DNA of 11,995 nt from Flavicella sp049625305 (lineage in GTDB: Bacteria > Bacteroidota > Bacteroidia > Flavobacteriales > Flavobacteriaceae): the NCBI GenBank assembly GCA_049625305.1, contig JBMZVD010000069.1, forward strand, positions 1 through 11,995. Reading direction: 5' to 3'. The notes beneath the pieces are model-generated. The model ran no database searches, was not told where the DNA came from, and worked only from the letters and a program-made list of their open reading frames with translations. The position numbers and the translations under genes were made by a program. This document shows, in pieces, positions 1 to 7,582 of this stretch (position 1 is the first letter of the stretch; every line of letters starts with the position of its first letter).

Positions 1-10
1 TTTATAAACG

Positions 11-38
11 TTTGGTAATGGTAATTTGATTATATTAG
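11..38 (+). promoter_or_regulatory. Candidate Bacteroidota-type promoter for the gdhA run
   Basis: A TTTG at 11-14 is followed after 16 nt by TATATTAG at 31-38. This matches the Bacteroidota -7 consensus TAnnTTTG with one mismatch, and the spacing is close to the TTG-N17 pattern described for Flavobacterium. It would place transcription start roughly 15-20 nt before the ATG at 63. AT-rich DNA produces such matches by chance, so this is only a candidate. Confidence 0.25.
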
Positions 39-62
39 TAGAGCTAATTAATAAAGTATTAC

Positions 63-1406
63 ATGAAAGATATAATAGATGAATTTATGGACCAAGTAAA
101 ATCTCGAGACGGTCATGAACCAGAGTTTTTACAAGCAGTTCAAGAGGTAGCGGATACCGTTATACCATACATAGTAAAAAATGATATTTACTATGGTAAA
201 AATGTTTTGTTACGAATGGTGGAGCCCGAACGTGTAATCATGTTTCGCGTTTCGTGGGTAGATGATGCAGGGAAGATACACGTGAATCGAGGGTACCGTG
301 TACAGATGAATTCGGCCATTGGTCCATACAAAGGAGGTTTGCGATTTCACAAATCTGTAAATTTGAGTATTTTGAAGTTTTTGGCTTTTGAGCAAGTCTT
401 TAAAAATTCACTAACGACACTTCCTATGGGAGGAGGTAAGGGAGGATCAGATTTTGATCCTAAAGGAAAGTCAGACGATGAAATTATGCGTTTCTGTCAT
501 GCCTTTATGAGTGAGCTGTTCCGTCATATTGGGCATAATACAGATGTTCCTGCTGGAGACATTGGGGTAGGTTCACGTGAGATAGGTTTTCTTTTTGGAA
601 TGTACCGAAAAATGCGGAACGAATTTACAGGGGTATTGACGGGGAAAGGACTCACTTGGGGTGGGTCATTGATACGTCCAGAAGCTACGGGTTACGGAAC
701 GGTATATTTTGCTCAAGACATGCTAAAAACCCGAAAAGATTCCTTTAAAGGAAAGGTAGTAGCTATTTCAGGCTCAGGAAATGTTGCTCAATACGCTGCA
801 GAAAAGTCAATACAGCTTGGCGCAAAAGTTGTAACGCTCTCTGATTCATCTGGATCTATATACGATGCCGATGGGATCGACAATGACAAATTGGCCTATA
901 TAATGAAATTGAAAAATGAAAAACGAGCACGTATTTCCGAATATATCAAAAAGTATCCAAAAGCAGTCTACATGGAAGGTCAAAAGCCTTGGTCAGTCGT
1001 TTGTGATATTGCATTGCCATGTGCAACACAAAACGAACTCGACGGAGCTGCTGCAAAAACACTGGTTGATAACGGATGTATTTGTGTAAGTGAAGGAGCA
1101 AACATGCCTTCTACTCCAGATGCTATACTAGAATTTCATCGCGCAAAAATCTTATTTGCACCTGGAAAAGCGTCCAATGCAGGAGGGGTTGCTACTTCAG
1201 GGTTGGAAATGACACAGAATTCTTTGCGTTTCAATTGGACTCGTGAGGAGGTGGATAAAAAGTTACAAGAAATCATGGAGGAAATCCATGAAAAATGTGT
1301 AGAGTATGGCACCGATGAGAAGGGGTATATCGACTATGTGAAGGGCGCAAACATTGCTGGTTTCGTAAAGGTAGCCGATGCTATGTTGGCACAAGGAGTC
1401 ATATAA
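63..1406 (+). CDS. gdhA: NADP-specific glutamate dehydrogenase
   Basis: Cytoplasmic enzyme that interconverts 2-oxoglutarate plus ammonium and L-glutamate using NADP(H) (EC 1.4.1.4), a main entry point for ammonium assimilation. At 447 residues it has the same length as E. coli GdhA, the hexameric small type. The substrate domain shows PYKGGLRF (88-95), the Glu/Leu/Phe/Val dehydrogenase signature around LPMGGGKGG with the catalytic Lys126, and AGDIGVGSRE with Asp166. The Rossmann domain has GSGNVA (237-242), and LSDSSG (259-264) at the end of the next strand resembles NADP-preferring enzymes. The ATG at 63 gives the family's normal N-terminus. It is first in a three-gene run, with the next ATG 2 nt after its stop. 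Cofactor preference is inferred from motif similarity. Confidence 0.97.
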   Translation: MKDIIDEFMDQVKSRDGHEPEFLQAVQEVADTVIPYIVKNDIYYGKNVLLRMVEPERVIMFRVSWVDDAGKIHVNRGYRVQMNSAIGPYKGGLRFHKSVNLSILKFLAFEQVFKNSLTTLPMGGGKGGSDFDPKGKSDDEIMRFCHAFMSELFRHIGHNTDVPAGDIGVGSREIGFLFGMYRKMRNEFTGVLTGKGLTWGGSLIRPEATGYGTVYFAQDMLKTRKDSFKGKVVAISGSGNVAQYAAEKSIQLGAKVVTLSDSSGSIYDADGIDNDKLAYIMKLKNEKRARISEYIKKYPKAVYMEGQKPWSVVCDIALPCATQNELDGAAAKTLVDNGCICVSEGANMPSTPDAILEFHRAKILFAPGKASNAGGVATSGLEMTQNSLRFNWTREEVDKKLQEIMEEIHEKCVEYGTDEKGYIDYVKGANIAGFVKVADAMLAQGVI

Positions 1407-1408
1407 AT

Positions 1409-2077
1409 ATGGGAAAAACAGCCATTATTTTAGGAGCTACAGGATTGACAGGAGGGTTCTTGTTACAAGAATTATTAGAGGATGTCAATTATTCTCATGT
1501 TAAAATTTTTGCTAGAAATTCTTTAAGTACACAACATGAAAAGGTCACTGAGTATATCGGTGACCTTTTAAATTTAGAAGGTTTTCAAGAGGATTTTACA
1601 GCAGATGAGGTTTTTTGTTGTATTGGAACCACCCTGAGAAAAACTCCTGATAAAACGGTCTATAAAAAGATTGATTATGGCATTCCCGTTACAGCTGCAA
1701 AATTATGCAAAGCAAATAATATACCTACACTTTCCATCATATCCTCCCTAGGGGCAAACGCAAATAGTTCTTTTTTTTACCCCCGAACTAAAGGAGAAAT
1801 GGAGGTGTCTGTACTCTCCTATGAAATTCAAAACACTTTTCTGTTACAACCCTCTTTTATTACAGGGAATCGCAATGAAAAACGATTCCTAGAAAACCTT
1901 GGTTTTCGTTTCACAAAATTATTTTCATTTTTAATGGTGGGGCCTTTGAAGAAATTCAAGTCGATTTCTGCTGCTTCTTTAGCAAAAGTAATGCATGAAC
2001 TTGTACAGTACGAAGACTATCCTACTAAGATTATTTCGTCAGATCAAATACAGAAACTCATCCAATCAAATACATAG
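1409..2077 (+). CDS. HTATIP2/TIP30-like NAD(P)-binding oxidoreductase
   Basis: A 222-residue atypical short-chain dehydrogenase with an N-terminal Rossmann motif GATGLTG (9-15) directly after the first strand. The strand ending KIFAR (32-36) suits an NADP-type binding edge. SxSS-like residues near 109-113 and Tyr124-x3-Lys128 (YPRTK) sit where a short-chain dehydrogenase active site would be. The CCIGTTL segment (70-76) and general layout resemble bacterial relatives of the human TIP30/HTATIP2 protein. No signal peptide or membrane segment is seen, so it should be cytoplasmic. It starts 2 nt after gdhA and ends 3 nt before the nitroreductase gene, which implies co-transcription. The physiological substrate is unknown. 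An 8-T run followed by 5 C near 1771-1783 lies inside the YxxxK region, but the frame is intact. Confidence 0.85.
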   Translation: MGKTAIILGATGLTGGFLLQELLEDVNYSHVKIFARNSLSTQHEKVTEYIGDLLNLEGFQEDFTADEVFCCIGTTLRKTPDKTVYKKIDYGIPVTAAKLCKANNIPTLSIISSLGANANSSFFYPRTKGEMEVSVLSYEIQNTFLLQPSFITGNRNEKRFLENLGFRFTKLFSFLMVGPLKKFKSISAASLAKVMHELVQYEDYPTKIISSDQIQKLIQSNT

Positions 2078-2080
2078 TTT

Positions 2081-2713
2081 ATGGAGTTATTAGACGCATT
2101 ACAATGGAGACGTGCTTGTAAGGCAATGAATGGACAAAAAGTTCCAAAGCAAAAGTTAGAGAACGTTTTAGAAGCCATTCGACTCGCACCCACTTCGAGT
2201 GGTTTGCAGCCATTTGAAGTATATGTTATTTCCAATATGGAGATTAAAAAATCAATTAGAGAAGTAGCTTTCAATCAGTCTGTAGTTTCAGATTGTTCTC
2301 ATTTGTTAGTTTTTGCTGCATGGGATACCTACACAGAAGCACGAATCAATTCATTTTTTGATTTGAACAATGCTATTAGAGGTACGGATGATCCTGGAGA
2401 TGAATCCTATCGAGATTACCTGTTGTCAACTTATCCTAATCAATCTGTTTCATACAATCAAAGTCATGCTGCCAAACAAGTCTATATCGGATTGGGGCAC
2501 GCTATAGTAGCTGCTGCAATACAGGAAGTGGATGCTACGCCTATGGAGGGTTTTGATCCTTTAGCACTGGATAGTTTGTTAGGTTTTACTGAAAAAGGAT
2601 TGAGAAGTACCGTTCTTTTAGCGTTGGGTTATAGAGATCCAGAAAAAGATAGGCTAGAAGGTTTAAAAAAAGTAAGAAAAGCCAAAGATAGTATGGTGAG
2701 ACGAATAGACTGA
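2081..2713 (+). CDS. NfsB-like NAD(P)H-dependent nitroreductase family protein
   Basis: A 210-residue FMN flavoprotein of the nitroreductase superfamily, normally a homodimer in the cytoplasm that reduces nitroaromatics, quinones or related electrophiles with NAD(P)H. Visible family marks are the FMN-phosphate segment WRRACK (9-14), the LAPTSSGLQPFEVYVIS block (35-51), which contains the SS-x-QP pattern of NfsB-type enzymes, ATPMEGFDP (152-160), and the C-terminal LALGYRD (180-186) before a basic tail. Length matches the family. It is the last gene of the gdhA run, ends in TGA, and is followed by the terminator at 2738-2765. The natural substrate cannot be read from sequence. Family membership is firm; the specific role is not. 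Confidence 0.9.
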   Translation: MELLDALQWRRACKAMNGQKVPKQKLENVLEAIRLAPTSSGLQPFEVYVISNMEIKKSIREVAFNQSVVSDCSHLLVFAAWDTYTEARINSFFDLNNAIRGTDDPGDESYRDYLLSTYPNQSVSYNQSHAAKQVYIGLGHAIVAAAIQEVDATPMEGFDPLALDSLLGFTEKGLRSTVLLALGYRDPEKDRLEGLKKVRKAKDSMVRRID

Positions 2714-2737
2714 GCAACGAGTTATAAGATTATAAAA

Positions 2738-2765
2738 AAAGCCTTTCATTTATTTGAAAGGCTTT
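2738..2765. terminator. Bidirectional intrinsic terminator between convergent operons
   Basis: A perfect 10-bp stem (AAAGCCTTTC at 2738-2747, GAAAGGCTTT at 2756-2765) encloses an 8-nt loop. On the + strand it is followed by TATATTTTT and closes the gdhA run. On the - strand the stem continues into a seven-T run and closes the glucan operon. It lies in the 70-nt gap between the two convergent stop codons. Confidence 0.93.
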
Positions 2766-2783
2766 ATATTTTTAAGTAGTTTT

Positions 2784-5700
2784 TTACATCACGACATTCA
2801 CATTTATAATTTCAATTTCGCCGGTTCTCTCAAATAAAATTTGACTGTCATTTTTTTCTAAACTTGATCCATTAATAGAAGTAGTGGTTCCATTTTTATA
2901 ACGGACACTTATGTTTTGATAGTCTGAGATTGTGTATACAATTGGAACTTGACAATAGGTGAAGCATAAGGCGTTATTCACAAAAGTCACGATTTTTTGC
3001 TCTCCATCAATGTTCGTGTAAGCGAAAGTTCCTGCGTCTTCTATGAACTCTTCTTTCTTTAACAATGAGGGTTGAAAAGAAATAGTACCATTTTCAACTC
3101 GAATTCCAAGTTGTCCAAACCTACTTAGGATATCCTCTTTTACTTGTCCAGTCATTCCAGGTTGTTGTGCTCCTTTTCCTTCAGGTGTATGTGAATACGG
3201 GTCTGTAGGAAACGCTCCGTACAGTTCAGGAGATTTATGAACACCGATACCTTCATTGGCATCGTAATATAATTCTTTCAATGCAGCGATTAATTCTGGT
3301 TCACTTTGAATGCTAAGAGCTTTTTCATAGGTTTCTTGAATACCTAATACTAATTTTGAAACCATGTGCCAGTAGATAGATCCAAGCCCCTCATACCCGA
3401 AAAAAGTTCCTGACCTTCCAGTAAAGTATTTATGTTGAAAGGTGTCTTCAAAAATATCTAAAACTACATCATTGTCATCAGCTATTAATTTACCATAGGT
3501 TATAGGTAAGTTGTTGATGGCTTTTTTTAAACTTTCTGCATTGTTGAAATTTGCATTAAAATGGTAATCTCCTAAAATATCTTTTACTACAATTTCAGTA
3601 TTTCCATCTTGCAATAGTTTTTGTAATAATTTTGAGTTTTTAACCTTTGATTTATCGATAGTGTTTTTATCGACAAACCTTGAAAGTATTTTGTTAGGGT
3701 AAAGCAAGTAACTGTTTTGATCTTCTCTGTACAAAGCACTCTTTTTGAGGCTTTTTAGAAGTGCAACAGCTTCTTTACTTGATAAGTATCCAGAGTTTAG
3801 AATTGCTACTTGACCCTCTAACATTTCCGGAAGCGTATCAATGGAAACTCCATCTTCTGAAATTGCCATTAAGTTGTAAGCATGAAATAAATCATCTTTT
3901 CTTTTATTTGATTTGATACTGTGATCAATATGTTTTAGTGCACTAGAGAAAAAGTCTAACAATGCCCCTCTTTCAATAGGAGTTTTTTCGTTTCTAAATC
4001 CATTACTATATATGGACTCTCTGTAGTTGCTACCTGCAATTCCAAGTCGATCTACAACTTTTTTTCTATCCGTGTTTGAGATAGTCGAATTGAGTAATGA
4101 TTCGTTTTCGCTAAAAGTTGCTGCGATAGCTCTGAAAAATTCAGCCAATTCTTTTGTAACTTCAGCTTCCGTAAAACTACTTTGTTGAATTGTTTTTTCA
4201 AAGAATAACAAAAATCTTCTCAAGTGGTACAAGGTAACCATAGACACCCCGTTTCCTACGAGTGCATTGTTGGCATCGTTCCATTCAGGTCTTTGAGTAT
4301 TCATCCAAATACCGCCCTCAGGTATGTAATTGGAGAGTTTTGAAAGCACGGTAGCTAGTAATTTCTCTAGTCCATTTACTTTGTAAATGTTTCCATCAAT
4401 ATCTTGTTTTAATGCACCGTCAGCACCAATTTCATCCCTTCGTCTTCGAATGTTTCCATCCTCATTACTGTCGAACTCAATGGTGTCTTTGGCATCTTTT
4501 ACAATGTCCGAGTACTCTTTTATTTTATAGGGAACATTTGCATAGACAAAACTATTTTGGTTAAAGTAACTTGTCAGTTTTGAAGGGAAATGTTTTTCAC
4601 TAAACTCTAAGAATTTTAGCAAGTAGATGATTTGATGGTCTCCCCAATAACCAATAAAGGACCATGGGTCGTCAGGTTCTGTAATTTCCCAGTCGAATCC
4701 TGATTTTGTAACTCGGTATGGATTGTATCCTTCAAAAGTACTAGCGTTCAAGAACTTGTAAATCATACTTTCAATAAAAGAAGGATAAGAGTGTGCCAAT
4801 GCTTCCCAATTTTGGAAAATATCGCGCCAATTTCCCTCGTAATCAAGAATTTTAGAGCCGTCTTTTTCACTTTTAGTATTGATTGAAAATTTATTCCATG
4901 GTCGGCTTGGATCTCCATGTCTTCTGCTAAATTTTAAAGGCATATATTCTAATGCCAACCTGATAAAATCAGTGTTTTCTTCGTTTTGCAGTTTTGATTT
5001 TAAAAGTTTTAGATTAAATTTTTCAGGCAATGCTTCAACGGCTGCATAGCAATGCTGAGGTAAGCAATTGTTTGCTTTGACAAGGTAACTCAGGAAATCA
5101 CCCTTCTCTATTTGATAGTTTTCGTCAAATATACCTCCTCTCATGATGTTGAATAGTGTATTCGAAAAATGACGGGTGTTTATTAAAGTGTCTGAAGACA
5201 ATTGCAAGCCGTCTGATCCACTTGTTAATGCGATCAAATCTTGTGTTCCTTTTTCTATATCTTTATAGATGGCTTCAAGAAATTTAGGACTGTTTTTCAA
5301 TTGTGATTCTATGGCATGAATATCAGATACTGTTTGGTTTATATTTGCAATAATTGTCCAAGTTTCACTTTTACCAGCTGCAATTTTTAAGGTACTTACA
5401 TTAAAGTAACAGCCCTTTTCGCCTCGGATATCAATTTCATTTTGGATAGAGTCACCATTTCTAAAAGCTTCTAGCTGTTTGGAAGATATTAAGTATTGAG
5501 GTTTTTTCAAACCTATTGAGTATACAATATTTGCCTTCAGAGCTTCACTAGGTTCTGCTCTATCTACAATGATGGCGCTTAAAGAGAAGATTCCGATACC
5601 ACTCTTTGTTTCTAGTTCACTTTTCTTGTAGGCATCTACAAGGTTGCTTCTTTCATTTTGAAGAGAAGTGTTTGCTCCACTTGGTAGTATGTTTTGAATT

Positions 5701-6239
5701 CCATCTAAAACTGTTACTTCAGAAGTTGTAGCTGCAAGATTTGTCAATTTTGTTTTCTTGACAAATCCATACAAATTACTGGAGTTCCATTCATAACTGT
5801 ATGAGATTTGAAGGTCTTTATTAATTTCTTCAAAAATCACTTTATTTCCCCACTTGTTTTTGTACAAGTTTCTTTCGATATCGTAGTTACCCGTTTGACG
5901 TATCGAAAAGGGTTCCCATAGAAATTGTACACCATCTTTTTGAACTTGAACGATGGTTTTATTTCCTGTTACTTCTGTAGATTCGGTAATCTTATCATCT
6001 GTATAATAGGGAAACAATGCCGATTCGCAGTCTTTTCTTCCTGCTGTAACACCTCCATTACTAGCAATAAACAGCCAATGGTTATCATTACTAACGATGC
6101 TCATAAAAAAAGGACGCATCTCATCATTGTTAGAAATTTTATAAAAAATTTCACCATCAATTTCTGTATAGGCACCTATTATATTTTTTCTTTTATTTTT
6201 ACTCAGTTGTGTGCCGATATAGACGGGTTTTTTACTCAT
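2784..6239 (-). CDS. GH149-type (or GH161) beta-1,3-oligoglucan phosphorylase
   Basis: A 1151-residue cytoplasmic protein without signal peptide or membrane segments, of the inverting GH94/GH149/GH161 phosphorylase superfamily. Its expected reaction is reversible phosphorolysis of beta-1,3-linked gluco-oligosaccharides to alpha-glucose 1-phosphate and a shortened chain. The N-terminal ~330 residues look like the beta-sandwich domain, followed by an (alpha/alpha)6-barrel region. Visible blocks are DYEGNWRDIFQNWEALA (466-482), DPWSFIGYWGDHQI (524-537), RPEWNDANNALVGNG (650-664) and QQPGMTGQVKEDILSR (1025-1040). The EWND block parallels the DWND motif of GH94, so Asp655 is my candidate general acid, by analogy only. 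A short beta-rich C-terminal domain ends the protein. The length suits GH149 and GH161 but is well above typical GH94 cellobiose phosphorylases. I favour GH149 because known bacterial members come largely from this kind of Bacteroidota glucan locus. It is last in the operon, 22 nt after the GH-A gene. Confidence 0.85.
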   Translation of the reverse strand: MSKKPVYIGTQLSKNKRKNIIGAYTEIDGEIFYKISNNDEMRPFFMSIVSNDNHWLFIASNGGVTAGRKDCESALFPYYTDDKITESTEVTGNKTIVQVQKDGVQFLWEPFSIRQTGNYDIERNLYKNKWGNKVIFEEINKDLQISYSYEWNSSNLYGFVKKTKLTNLAATTSEVTVLDGIQNILPSGANTSLQNERSNLVDAYKKSELETKSGIGIFSLSAIIVDRAEPSEALKANIVYSIGLKKPQYLISSKQLEAFRNGDSIQNEIDIRGEKGCYFNVSTLKIAAGKSETWTIIANINQTVSDIHAIESQLKNSPKFLEAIYKDIEKGTQDLIALTSGSDGLQLSSDTLINTRHFSNTLFNIMRGGIFDENYQIEKGDFLSYLVKANNCLPQHCYAAVEALPEKFNLKLLKSKLQNEENTDFIRLALEYMPLKFSRRHGDPSRPWNKFSINTKSEKDGSKILDYEGNWRDIFQNWEALAHSYPSFIESMIYKFLNASTFEGYNPYRVTKSGFDWEITEPDDPWSFIGYWGDHQIIYLLKFLEFSEKHFPSKLTSYFNQNSFVYANVPYKIKEYSDIVKDAKDTIEFDSNEDGNIRRRRDEIGADGALKQDIDGNIYKVNGLEKLLATVLSKLSNYIPEGGIWMNTQRPEWNDANNALVGNGVSMVTLYHLRRFLLFFEKTIQQSSFTEAEVTKELAEFFRAIAATFSENESLLNSTISNTDRKKVVDRLGIAGSNYRESIYSNGFRNEKTPIERGALLDFFSSALKHIDHSIKSNKRKDDLFHAYNLMAISEDGVSIDTLPEMLEGQVAILNSGYLSSKEAVALLKSLKKSALYREDQNSYLLYPNKILSRFVDKNTIDKSKVKNSKLLQKLLQDGNTEIVVKDILGDYHFNANFNNAESLKKAINNLPITYGKLIADDNDVVLDIFEDTFQHKYFTGRSGTFFGYEGLGSIYWHMVSKLVLGIQETYEKALSIQSEPELIAALKELYYDANEGIGVHKSPELYGAFPTDPYSHTPEGKGAQQPGMTGQVKEDILSRFGQLGIRVENGTISFQPSLLKKEEFIEDAGTFAYTNIDGEQKIVTFVNNALCFTYCQVPIVYTISDYQNISVRYKNGTTTSINGSSLEKNDSQILFERTGEIEIINVNVVM

Positions 6240-6261
6240 AATGTATTCTTAATTTGTGTTT

Positions 6262-7575
6262 TTATTCTACGCGAAAAGGGATGTTTGATGTTGCTGCATG
6301 TCCGTGCCCATCGTTTGCATATACAAACAGTCTATAGTTTCCAGGTTCAGGTGTAATAAAATTAATATTTCCTTTTTCTTGTGCTGTTATTTGAAGATTA
6401 ATTTTAGCGGGACGTTCTTCGTAATCTCCCCCTTCTTTGGTCGTTTCACTTTCTTTTAATATTTCCCATGTATAAGTAATAGCGTCATTTTCAAGGTCAT
6501 TTATTTCAAGACTTGAACTTACATTAGCACCTGCGCTAAGAATGATGCTTTCGTATGCTGTTTTAGTCTCAAGAGTATGTTTTTGAATCTGAGGAGTCCT
6601 ATTTTCTGGCCATTTTTCATTCCATATATAATGCATTACGTCTACTGATTCTGTTTCTAGTCCATCTTCTAAGAAAATTCCATACCATGTAGGTGTTCTC
6701 TCTTGTTTATTTCCCCACAAGAATACATAAGATCCGATACATTGTGTCGTATCAATAGCGATTCCTTGGTTGTAACGCATCAAGTAATTATTTGCTTTTA
6801 TGGTACTATTTTCCTCAACAGGTGCTCCCCAAGATGTTGTAGGGACTTCCCAATGACCCGTTGCACCCCATTCAGTTACCATGTAAGGTCCTTCCCAGTT
6901 GTATTCTTTGATAAGCTTGGGTACAGTTGGTAAAGGTCCGTATATCTGTAGTGATAAAATGTCTATTTCAGGAGCTCTTTCTTTGATGAGTTGTACTTCT
7001 CTTTGCGCTATACCTGCGAGCGATGTGGTTGTTGGATGATTTGGGTCTACACTCTTGATCATACTAGCAATGTCGTTAACTGCATCCCAAACTTTAGGAT
7101 TTTTGTAGTGAAGGTTCAATTCATTTCCAATACACCAAATCAAAAGAGCGGGATGGTCTTTGATAGCGATTACTTCACTTTTGATTCTTTCTAGTTGCTC
7201 TTTTACGGCAATCGGGTCATTGTAGTCAAAACCATGTCGCTCTCTACCAACTTCGATTCCCATGGTCACCATCAATCCATTGGCTTGAGCTTCATTCAAA
7301 ACCTCTAAAGCAGACTGTTTTCCATTTTCAGTCCTCCAAGTTCTAAAAGAGTTACTGTTGTGTTTGGCCAATGATGGAATGTTTCCAAACTCTAGACCAG
7401 CTCCTTTGATGTAAAAAGGGTTTCCGTTGACCAATAATTGGTGCTTTCCATTCTCTTCTACTAAGCTAACTTTAGCAGTTGTTATTGTTGGTTTTTCTTC
7501 CATTTTTTTTCTATTCATAAAAGCAACCACAACAATGCATATAATTAATAAACTTATTATTTTTTTCATGTTCAA
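6262..7575 (-). CDS. Exported GH-A (GH2-like TIM barrel) glycoside hydrolase with PKD/Ig-like C-terminus
   Basis: A 437-residue retaining glycosidase-like protein. Residues 4-20 form a hydrophobic segment flanked by KK and RKK, with no good lipobox, so it is an exported or inner-membrane-anchored periplasmic protein. A GH2-type entry follows (LLVNGNPFYIKGAG, 47-60), then a TIM barrel with GIEVGRERHGFDYND (106-120). IWCIGNEL (146-153) makes Glu152 the probable acid/base, and MVTEWGATG (232-240) makes Glu235 the probable nucleophile; this is the clan GH-A arrangement. There are no GH2 sugar-binding or Ig-like domains before the barrel, so it is not a classical beta-galactosidase. Residues ~335-437 form a PKD/cadherin-like beta-sandwich with DLENDAITYTWEI (360-372). 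The neighbours suggest action on beta-glucan oligosaccharides as hydrolase or transglycosidase. The exact CAZy family is unresolved. It starts 7 nt after the MFS gene. Confidence 0.8.
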   Translation of the reverse strand: MNMKKIISLLIICIVVVAFMNRKKMEEKPTITTAKVSLVEENGKHQLLVNGNPFYIKGAGLEFGNIPSLAKHNSNSFRTWRTENGKQSALEVLNEAQANGLMVTMGIEVGRERHGFDYNDPIAVKEQLERIKSEVIAIKDHPALLIWCIGNELNLHYKNPKVWDAVNDIASMIKSVDPNHPTTTSLAGIAQREVQLIKERAPEIDILSLQIYGPLPTVPKLIKEYNWEGPYMVTEWGATGHWEVPTTSWGAPVEENSTIKANNYLMRYNQGIAIDTTQCIGSYVFLWGNKQERTPTWYGIFLEDGLETESVDVMHYIWNEKWPENRTPQIQKHTLETKTAYESIILSAGANVSSSLEINDLENDAITYTWEILKESETTKEGGDYEERPAKINLQITAQEKGNINFITPEPGNYRLFVYANDGHGHAATSNIPFRVE

Positions 7576-7582
7576 TGGTATA

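Noticed and set aside
1771..1783. Run of 8 T followed by 5 C inside the TIP30-like gene as a possible frameshift site
   Set aside because: The reading frame runs intact through the YxxxK motif and the 222-residue length is complete, so there is no sign of frameshifting.
2784..6239. Calling the large enzyme a GH94 cellobiose or laminaribiose phosphorylase
   Set aside because: Its length is several hundred residues above the usual GH94 size, and its conserved blocks (EWNDANN, QQPGMTGQVKEDIL) fit the beta-1,3-glucan phosphorylase families better.
5925..6356. A 143-codon + strand open frame across the start of the phosphorylase gene and the end of the GH-A gene
   Set aside because: It is antisense to two clearly coding genes, has a Cys/Phe/Ile-rich composition typical of reversed coding sequence, and resembles no protein I know.
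6262..7575. Calling the GH2-like protein a beta-galactosidase or beta-mannosidase
   Set aside because: The N-terminal sugar-binding and Ig-like domains of true GH2 enzymes are missing, and the genomic context is beta-glucan breakdown.
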